Source of the DNA: Comamonadaceae bacterium
GTDB taxonomy: Bacteria > Pseudomonadota > Gammaproteobacteria > Burkholderiales > Burkholderiaceae_C
Assembly (NCBI GenBank): GCA_947478935.1
Contig: CANJXV010000100.1
Coordinates: 1 to 8,484, forward strand
Direction: 5' to 3'
Length of the DNA: 8,484 nt
Part shown: piece by piece, positions 1 to 4,475 of the stretch
Position numbering within the stretch: position 1 is the first letter of the stretch
How the letters are laid out: the number at the start of each line of letters is the position of its first letter
Translations under genes and position numbers: made by a program
The notes under the pieces: generated by a model
Told to the model about the DNA's origin: nothing
The model's input: only the letters and a program-made list of their open reading frames with translations
Databases searched by the model: none

Positions 1-37
1 CTATATGAATCAACGACTTATAAGGGTAAAAATTGAC

Positions 38-58
38 CGTGTAATAAATCGTGTAATA
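38..58. repeat. Direct repeat of CGTGTAATA, 12-bp period
   Basis: The nonamer CGTGTAATA occurs at 38-46 and again at 50-58, so the two copies lie 12 bases apart. It lies just left of the dyad at 65-85 in an AT-rich, apparently non-coding stretch. Paired short direct repeats beside a dyad can be protein-binding sites (operator or recombinase arm sites), but nothing here says which protein. Chance cannot be excluded. Confidence 0.35.
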
Positions 59-64
59 CCTAAT

Positions 65-85
65 TTTGTTGCATTATGTAACAAA
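65..85. repeat. Near-perfect dyad, possible operator or recombination core
   Basis: This 21-base dyad pairs TTTGTT with AACAAA and CAT with ATG around a central T. Only one of ten base pairs is mismatched (71 against 79). It would be a plausible binding site for a dimeric regulator or a tyrosine recombinase. The right half, TTATGTAACAA, only loosely resembles the XerD half-site TTATGTTAAAT of dif. No flanking gene identifies its user. Confidence 0.4.
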
Positions 86-254
86 CTGGTTTTTTGCCCC
101 ATTTTCACTCGGGTCGGATCGATCGTGTTGCCTTGGACTCGTTGAAGGCCACAGCAAGTTTTGCAGCGATTGAGGGTGCAGTCGCTTCAAGATGGCTCAA
201 AACTCTTAATGTGATTGGAGCAATATTTGAAGGAGGTCACCCTAGGCAGCCCCT

Positions 255-1181
255 TTAAAAGTGGCTTCCCAGGTACTTCTTGGCGACTTTGCAAATATAG
301 GTATATTTTGGATTCACCATCTGTGTGCAGCGGGCTTCGGCGATTTGTCCGAGGAGCATATAGGCCTCGGGTCCGGGGATTTTGAAACTCTCCTCCATCC
401 AATAGACCATCTCTTCAAATGAAATCCGCAGGGCGTCGTCGAGCGGTCTGGCGCAACCGATCGTGCAAATATGGGTCGGCGTTTCAATGCGCGGCCAGGT
501 CATGCGTTTGGGAGCCGGTGCCAGGCTGACCCGCAAACGCAGGTGACCCCGGATTTCAATAGCGCCCATTCCGTTGCATTCAGCGTCGCCTTGCAGCGCG
601 TGCACATCGCCGAAATACAGGTACGCACCTTCATGGAATATGGGCACCATGAAGCGGTTACCTTTGGCCACTTCTTGCACATCGATATTGCCACCGTGCA
701 CGCCGTTATCAATCGTTAACATGCCGCCGGCGGTGGGTGCAACTCCGATGACCCCGACCATCGGTTTGGCCTCGAGTTTCAGGGTGTCACTCCAGTGCAC
801 GATTCCGTCCTCGACACGGACATTGCGGTTTTGAATGCCGAATTCCTTTTTGCGGACCCAATCCGGAAAAATACCGATGCCCGGCCACAAGGCCGTAAAG
901 CCCAGGCCGTGCACACCTACATCCAGGACGTCGATGATAAGCATCTGGCCGGGTCTGGCCCCCTTGACCTTGATCGGCCCGGTGGCCGGATTGACAAAGG
1001 GGAGCGTTACATCTTCTGCGCACAGTTTTTCATGCTCATGCGTGATCAGATGGCCACCGATGTTCAACTCGGTTTCAATCTCAAAGGTCTCGCCGTCTTC
1101 GACTTCCGCAATAAAAGAGTCGGTCGCCGCGAGCGCATATTTCAGCGAGTCTTTACGAATGATTTGCATGGACTTGGTCAT
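255..1181 (-). CDS. Acetamidase/formamidase family protein (FmdA/AmdA-like)
   Basis: This is a 308-residue cytoplasmic hydrolase of the FmdA/AmdA family (Pfam acetamidase/formamidase). Members cleave short amides such as formamide or acetamide to the acid and ammonia. Family landmarks seen: GGHLITHEH near residues 42-50, NPATGP at 64-69, the TIDNGVHGGNID segment at 156-167 with its conserved Asp, His and Asn, GDVHALQGDAE at 191-201, and the C-terminal TQMVNP element. The length fits the short (about 300-residue) subgroup rather than the roughly 400-residue methylotroph formamidase. The ATG at 1181 is preceded by AGGAG with 6-base spacing, which fixes the start. It lies 20 bases downstream of the permease gene and is the last gene of the operon, so its substrate is probably what the transporter imports. 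The exact amide cannot be read from sequence. Confidence 0.9.
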   Translation of the reverse strand: MTKSMQIIRKDSLKYALAATDSFIAEVEDGETFEIETELNIGGHLITHEHEKLCAEDVTLPFVNPATGPIKVKGARPGQMLIIDVLDVGVHGLGFTALWPGIGIFPDWVRKKEFGIQNRNVRVEDGIVHWSDTLKLEAKPMVGVIGVAPTAGGMLTIDNGVHGGNIDVQEVAKGNRFMVPIFHEGAYLYFGDVHALQGDAECNGMGAIEIRGHLRLRVSLAPAPKRMTWPRIETPTHICTIGCARPLDDALRISFEEMVYWMEESFKIPGPEAYMLLGQIAEARCTQMVNPKYTYICKVAKKYLGSHF

Positions 1182-1201
1182 ACGAGTCTCCTAAAAATTG
1201 A

Positions 1202-2014
1202 TTAATCAAAAGTTCGCCACGGCATGAGCAGTTGCTCCAACTTACCAACCGAATAATTCAGAACCAGTGCGAGTGCAATCGTGGCAATCAAGGCGGCAAA
1301 AACTTTGGAAATAATGTACAAACTGCCCGCCTTGAAGATCGCGTGTCCCAACCCTTCAGATGAGGACATGAACTCGCCAACAATCGCACCAATCAAGGCG
1401 AAACCTATCGTGAGCTTCAGCCCGGCGAAAATATCTCCGAGCGAGGAGGGGACGACCAGTTTGCAAAAGATCTGCCACTTTCTGGCTCCCAAGGTGCGCA
1501 TCAAATTGATTTGATCCTCGTCAACGCTCATGGCACCCTTGTAGGCGATCACCAGCGCAACCACCACAACCGAAAATGTGGACATCGCGACCTTGGAAGC
1601 CAGGCCGGTGCCGAACCAAATAATCGCAATAGGCGCGAGCGCAACGATGGGAATGGAGCCGATAGCAACAATATAGGGCTGAACAATTTTCGAAATGAAT
1701 CGGGAATACCATAGTGCCAAGCCGATGACGGTTCCAATTAAATTGCCTAAGCCGAATCCCAGCAATGTCTCACCACTGGTGGTTAAGGTGTCGACCAGCA
1801 AAGTCCCATCCATCGCCATTTTGATGAAATGTTCCAGAATGGTACTGGGGGAACCGAACAAAAACGCGCTTAATTTAGCTTTGCCGGTTGCCATTTCCCA
1901 TGCCGTGATGAGAAATGCCAGCAGGGCCACTTGCCAAAAAACAATCAACAATCGCTCGGAGCTGAATCCGGAATTTTTCATCCGGTTTTTTATACGGTGG
2001 TACAGGTCAGACAT
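1202..2014 (-). CDS. ABC transporter permease, NitT/TauT (SsuC/TauC) type
   Basis: This 270-residue inner-membrane permease belongs to the BPD_transp_1 fold used by nitrate, taurine, alkanesulfonate and related importers. A basic N-terminus (residues 1-20) precedes a first hydrophobic span at about 23-40. Further spans follow at about 83-101, 112-133, 142-157, 200-213 and 235-253. The cytoplasmic coupling loop with its EAA-like core (RTLGARKWQIFCKLVVPSSL, about 163-182) is where the ATPase docks. The ATG at 2014 overlaps the ATPase stop codon by 8 bases (ATGTCTGA), indicating translational coupling. A GGGGGA string just upstream is a fair ribosome binding site. Length and topology are normal for the family. 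Two copies should form the channel of the importer encoded by this operon. Confidence 0.93.
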   Translation of the reverse strand: MSDLYHRIKNRMKNSGFSSERLLIVFWQVALLAFLITAWEMATGKAKLSAFLFGSPSTILEHFIKMAMDGTLLVDTLTTSGETLLGFGLGNLIGTVIGLALWYSRFISKIVQPYIVAIGSIPIVALAPIAIIWFGTGLASKVAMSTFSVVVVALVIAYKGAMSVDEDQINLMRTLGARKWQIFCKLVVPSSLGDIFAGLKLTIGFALIGAIVGEFMSSSEGLGHAIFKAGSLYIISKVFAALIATIALALVLNYSVGKLEQLLMPWRTFD

Positions 2015-2798
2015 TATTCCCCCGGACTTCCAATTGACTCCAGATCAATCGCACCAGATCCGTGAACTGGGGCGCGCGCCGTGCGGCCATCATGTCGGTG
2101 CGGTCAATGCCGAGGTTGACGGTGTGTACGTCACGGATGCATGAGGGGCGATGCGATAAAACCACGACACGGTCTGACAGCGATACCGCTTCTTCGACAT
2201 CGTGGGTGATCATCAACAGGGAGCGGCCCTCGCTGCGGACCAGCTTTGCCATATCACTCTCGAGCAGTAATTTCGTCTGAAAATCTAGGGCCGCAAAAGG
2301 CTCGTCCAATAATAAAACTTCCGGATTCGTGACCAGCGTTCGCGCCAGTGCAATGCGTTGCCGCATCCCGCCTGACAATTTTGATGGGTAGTAGGTGTGG
2401 AAGGCACCTAGCCCGACCTTATCGAGCATTTCAATAGAGCGTTTTTGAATCTCAGCGGGGTAGTTATCTTTTAACTCCATACCCAGCTGCACATTGCCCA
2501 AGGCGGTTCGCCAGGGCAGCAGCAAATCCTTTTGGAGCATGTAACCCACCCGCTCCGGCATACCAGCCAGCGGCTTACCACGCCAGGTCACCGCGCCGCT
2601 ACTCAGCGGCAACAAGCCGCACAGCATATTGAGCAAGGTGGTTTTACCGCATCCTGAAGGCCCGACGACACTGACGACCTCGCCGGGATATAGTTTCAAT
2701 GAGACGTCCCCGATAACCGCGTTAGCGACGCCGTTGTGGGAATAGGTTTTCGAGATGTTGTCTGCAACCAGCAGAGGCAGTGGATTTTCCAGGCTCAT
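2007..2798 (-). CDS. ABC transporter ATP-binding protein, NitT/TauT (SsuB/TauB) type
   Basis: This 263-residue cytoplasmic ATPase powers the importer. All nucleotide-binding motifs are intact: Walker A GPSGCGKTT at 46-54, Q-loop glutamine at 89 (YMLQKDLLLPW), ABC signature LSGGM at 141-145, Walker B VLLLDE at 161-166 with catalytic E166, D-loop ALD at 170-172, and the switch histidine H199 in ITHDVEEA. The DLLLPWRTALGNV stretch after the Q-loop is characteristic of the SsuB/TauB/NrtD group. It overlaps the permease start by 8 bases. Upstream, 78 bases separate it from the binding-protein gene, including a strong hairpin. No good Shine-Dalgarno sequence precedes the ATG at 2798, so expression may be lower than that of the binding protein. 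Confidence 0.95.
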   Translation of the reverse strand: MSLENPLPLLVADNISKTYSHNGVANAVIGDVSLKLYPGEVVSVVGPSGCGKTTLLNMLCGLLPLSSGAVTWRGKPLAGMPERVGYMLQKDLLLPWRTALGNVQLGMELKDNYPAEIQKRSIEMLDKVGLGAFHTYYPSKLSGGMRQRIALARTLVTNPEVLLLDEPFAALDFQTKLLLESDMAKLVRSEGRSLLMITHDVEEAVSLSDRVVVLSHRPSCIRDVHTVNLGIDRTDMMAARRAPQFTDLVRLIWSQLEVRGNNV

Positions 2799-2828
2799 GG
2801 TGTGAAACGGCGGATGATGGTGCAGATT

Positions 2829-2860
2829 GCAGGTGAATCCCGAAGCCGGGATTCACCTGC
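2829..2860 (-). repeat. Perfect 14-bp hairpin between binding-protein and ATPase genes
   Basis: The arm GCAGGTGAATCCCG (2829-2842) is followed by a four-base loop, AAGC, and its exact reverse complement (2847-2860). The hairpin begins 17 bases past the stop of the substrate-binding protein gene. On the transcribed (minus) strand no run of T follows the stem, so it does not look like a simple rho-independent terminator. Intergenic stem-loops at this position (as in E. coli malE-malF) protect the upstream mRNA and give excess binding protein over membrane components. That role is inferred here. No second copy is present in the window. Confidence 0.75.
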
Positions 2861-2876
2861 ATGGGCGACGATAGGA

Positions 2877-3893
2877 TTATTTAACCGTCTTCACAGCGAC
2901 GTCGGCGTAGCTGTTGTCAATAATATCTTTGAACGGAATGGTGCCTTTGACGTTTCCGAGATATTTCTGCATCTTCATCAGATTTTCCCATTGTTTGGGA
3001 TCGGTTTTCACCGACTCGGCAGGAATCTTGAACTGAAGCTGCATATCCATCGCCTTGTTCACTACATCTGGGGGCAGGTCAGGAAACTCCTTGCGCGCAA
3101 CCTCTTTGGCGAAATCAGGCTTCGCGTATGTCATGCGCGAGGCTTCCTCAAACGCACTCACCAAGGCTTGTACGATTTTTGGGTTGGCTTTCGCATAATC
3201 CGGCAAAACCATAATGCCGGTATTGCAGAAGGGCCCCATGTAGCTGGCAAAGTCAAAAACCACTTTAGCCCCTTGCGACATGGCACTGGCAACGCCCGGC
3301 TGGTAAGCGACTGCCATATCGGCTTGGCCGGCCAGCATGGCGGCGATTTCAGTTCCAGGATTCACCTCAAGAATTTTGGTATCGACTTTTGGCTTCAGGC
3401 CATTGTCTTCCAGCATTTTCTTGGAGACCGAGAAATTGGTATTGGGTTCCGGCGACGTGACAATCGTCAGACCTTTGAATTTCTTGGGATCCTTGATGAT
3501 GTCCAAGTTTTTCGATACACCGAAATAGTGAGCCCGTTGGATCACGGTTCCGACCACAATGCCCGGACCGCCTTGCTCTCTGGACATCTGCACCATGGTT
3601 GCGTCACCAATGGCAAACTGCGCTGATTTACCCAGAACCGCCGCGAAAGCCTGGGTATCTCCACCGGAGGCACTGACCTTCAGCTTCAAACCATGCTTTT
3701 CAAAAATACCGGCATGCTGGCCCACGTACAAATTGATATAGCCCAGGTTGTGAACGGCTTCGACAAAGTTAATCTCTGTCAATGCTGCGGCCTGTGCCTG
3801 CATACCGGCTGTTACCGCCATGGCGATCATGGTTGATTGAACCAGAAATTTTCTCTTCGTTTTCAAGGATGACATGTAACTACTATTTTGCAC
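2877..3893 (-). CDS. Periplasmic substrate-binding protein, NitT/TauT (NMT1/SsuA-like) family
   Basis: This 338-residue solute-binding protein is the first gene of the importer operon. The N-terminus has a basic segment (KTKRK, 11-15), a hydrophobic core and an AQA site around residues 33-35, giving a Sec-type signal peptide. There is no lipobox cysteine, so the protein should be soluble in the periplasm. The mature part shows the NMT1/SsuA pattern: INFVEAVHNLGYINLYVGQHAGIF (about 41-64), FAIGDATMV (near 97-105), FKGLTIVTSPEPNTNFSVSK, and the second-lobe strand ADMAVAYQPGVASAM. Ligands in this family include alkanesulfonates, taurine, nitrate, pyrimidine precursors, urea derivatives and amides, so the ligand is not readable. 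The downstream amidase suggests an amide. The start is a GTG at 3893, supported by AAGGAG six bases upstream; the internal ATG at residue 7 lacks such a site. Confidence 0.9.
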   Translation of the reverse strand: MQNSSYMSSLKTKRKFLVQSTMIAMAVTAGMQAQAAALTEINFVEAVHNLGYINLYVGQHAGIFEKHGLKLKVSASGGDTQAFAAVLGKSAQFAIGDATMVQMSREQGGPGIVVGTVIQRAHYFGVSKNLDIIKDPKKFKGLTIVTSPEPNTNFSVSKKMLEDNGLKPKVDTKILEVNPGTEIAAMLAGQADMAVAYQPGVASAMSQGAKVVFDFASYMGPFCNTGIMVLPDYAKANPKIVQALVSAFEEASRMTYAKPDFAKEVARKEFPDLPPDVVNKAMDMQLQFKIPAESVKTDPKQWENLMKMQKYLGNVKGTIPFKDIIDNSYADVAVKTVK

Positions 3894-3899
3894 AATAAA

Positions 3900-3905
3900 C
3901 TCCTT
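3900..3905 (-). promoter_or_regulatory. Ribosome binding site fixing the GTG start of the binding protein
   Basis: On the minus strand AAGGAG is followed by TTTATT and then GTG (3893), an ideal 6-base spacing. The next in-frame ATG, 18 bases downstream, has no comparable site, so the non-ATG start is preferred. Confidence 0.8.
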
Positions 3906-3963
3906 TTGATGATTGAAAAACTAACTCGCACTGACATCAGATCGCTCTGTCCCTCTTGCTTTT

Positions 3964-4030
3964 CCGGATCCCCTCTCTAATCCGGTCAAACTTCTTAGCG
4001 GAAAGGCCGCTAGCCTTGCAGCGGGGCTGC
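3964..4030 (-). promoter_or_regulatory. Three consecutive hairpins upstream of the operon (candidate structured leader)
   Basis: Three inverted repeats follow one another. CCGGAT at 3964-3969 pairs with ATCCGG at 3980-3985 (10-base loop). TAGCGG at 3996-4001 pairs with CCGCTA at 4007-4012 (5-base loop). GCAGC at 4018-4022 pairs with GCTGC at 4026-4030 (3-base loop). They lie 71 to 137 bases upstream of the GTG start of the binding protein. If transcription starts above 4030, they would fold in the 5' leader of the operon. No known riboswitch consensus (guanidine, glycine, TPP, SAM, cobalamin) was recognised. They could also be DNA-level binding sites. Confidence 0.4.
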
Positions 4031-4061
4031 ATTAACTGTTATGTAAGTCCAGGAGCCTCAA

Positions 4062-4100
4062 GTGGTTCACCACGGCCAACAATGAACCGAAATGGTTCAT
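4062..4100. promoter_or_regulatory. Paired GGTTCA dyads, candidate operators
   Basis: GTGGT-TC-ACCAC (4062-4073) is a perfect 5-bp dyad with a 2-base centre. ATGAACC-GAAAT-GGTTCAT (4082-4100) is a perfect 7-bp dyad with a 5-base centre. The two share GGTTCA, and the matching copies start 30 bases apart (4065 is the first base of GTTCA, 4095 its repeat), about three helical turns. The first resembles the TGGT-n-ACCA operators of FadR/GntR-type regulators. They lie about 170-205 bases upstream of the importer operon. No regulator gene sits next to them. Confidence 0.45.
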
Positions 4101-4136
4101 CCGGCACCTGAAATAGCGCGTCACGATGCAGCTTTC

Positions 4137-4166
4137 AAAACGCGTGCCCAACTTGAACTGCGTTTT
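4137..4166 (-). terminator. Weak inverted repeat, possible terminator of the E1 gene
   Basis: AAAACGC (4137-4143) and GCGTTTT (4160-4166) form a 7-bp inverted repeat with a 16-base loop, about 310 bases past the stop of the E1 gene. The T run is inside the stem rather than after it, and the loop is large, so this is a poor rho-independent terminator. No better candidate is visible nearer to 4476. Confidence 0.15.
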
Positions 4167-4170
4167 CGCT

Positions 4171-4191
4171 AAGCCATAAGCCAAAAGCCAA
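4171..4191. repeat. Three tandem copies of a 7-bp unit AAGCCAW
   Basis: AAGCCAT, AAGCCAA and AAGCCAA follow without gaps at 4171-4177, 4178-4184 and 4185-4191. They run directly into a 12-bp AT palindrome (4190-4201). A tandem repeat this short may vary in copy number by slippage. The nearest gene start is about 280 bases away, so any effect on expression is speculative. Confidence 0.6.
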
Positions 4192-4475
4192 AAATATTTT
4201 TCGTAGCATCAATGCAGTGCTTACTTATTTAGCGCATGCACCAATGTTGCACAGACTGGGCGCCGCTGACCAGCCATGGATCCACCTACCCCGGGACAAT
4301 CCAGTCCTTTATTTACCTGCTGATCCGTTTACGTCACTTTGGGGCATCCCCCTGGCATGAACAATCAGTACAAACCCGAACCTAGGGGAATATATTGAAC
4401 GCGCTGGGTACCATATTTCCGCTGCCTTCGATGGTCCGTCAAATGCACGCTATTGCCTATCGGTTGCAAGCTGCT

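Larger units (their letters stand above)
1..254. other. Left-edge region without a convincing gene
   Basis: No reading frame here can be assigned to a known protein. The first 90 bases are AT-rich and hold a direct repeat and a dyad, listed separately. A plus-strand frame is open from 82 to a TAA at 256-258 and reads like protein over its last 40 or so codons (for example ATASFAAIEGAVASRWLK). It has no ATG, and I do not recognise it; it could be the tail of a decayed gene. On the plus strand, positions 230-237 carry AAGGAGGT, a perfect Shine-Dalgarno-like string, but no start codon follows at a usable distance. No clear rho-independent terminator for the minus-strand operon ending at 255 is visible. 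Confidence 0.5.
3894..4475. other. Large intergenic region upstream of the importer operon
   Basis: This 582-bp stretch lies between the start of the importer operon and the end of the E1 gene, both on the minus strand. It must hold the operon promoter and any terminator of the E1 gene. I see no protein-like frame of useful length on either strand. It is dense in small structured elements (three hairpins, two dyads, a tandem repeat), listed separately. I could not identify a convincing sigma-70 or sigma-54 promoter, nor a match to a riboswitch class I know. Confidence 0.7.

Noticed and set aside
230..237. AAGGAGGT on the plus strand as the ribosome binding site of a gene
   Set aside because: No start codon lies within a workable distance and no coding frame follows.
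1198..1209. Perfect 12-bp palindrome TTGATTAATCAA over the permease stop codon
   Set aside because: It is AT-rich, short, and explained by the stop codon context; there is no partner site, so chance is likely.
2736..3626. 296-codon plus-strand frame across the binding-protein gene
   Set aside because: It is antisense to the ATPase and binding-protein genes. The product is rich in His, Arg and Gly without family motifs, and it runs through the intergenic hairpin.
3894..4110. Guanidine (ykkC or mini-ykkC) riboswitch ahead of the importer operon
   Set aside because: Hairpins are present, but I could not find the ACGR loops of the mini-ykkC class or the ykkC core elements in the minus-strand leader.
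4341..4351. GGGG-CAT-CCCC as terminator of the E1 gene
   Set aside because: The stem is only 4 bp and no T run follows on the minus strand.
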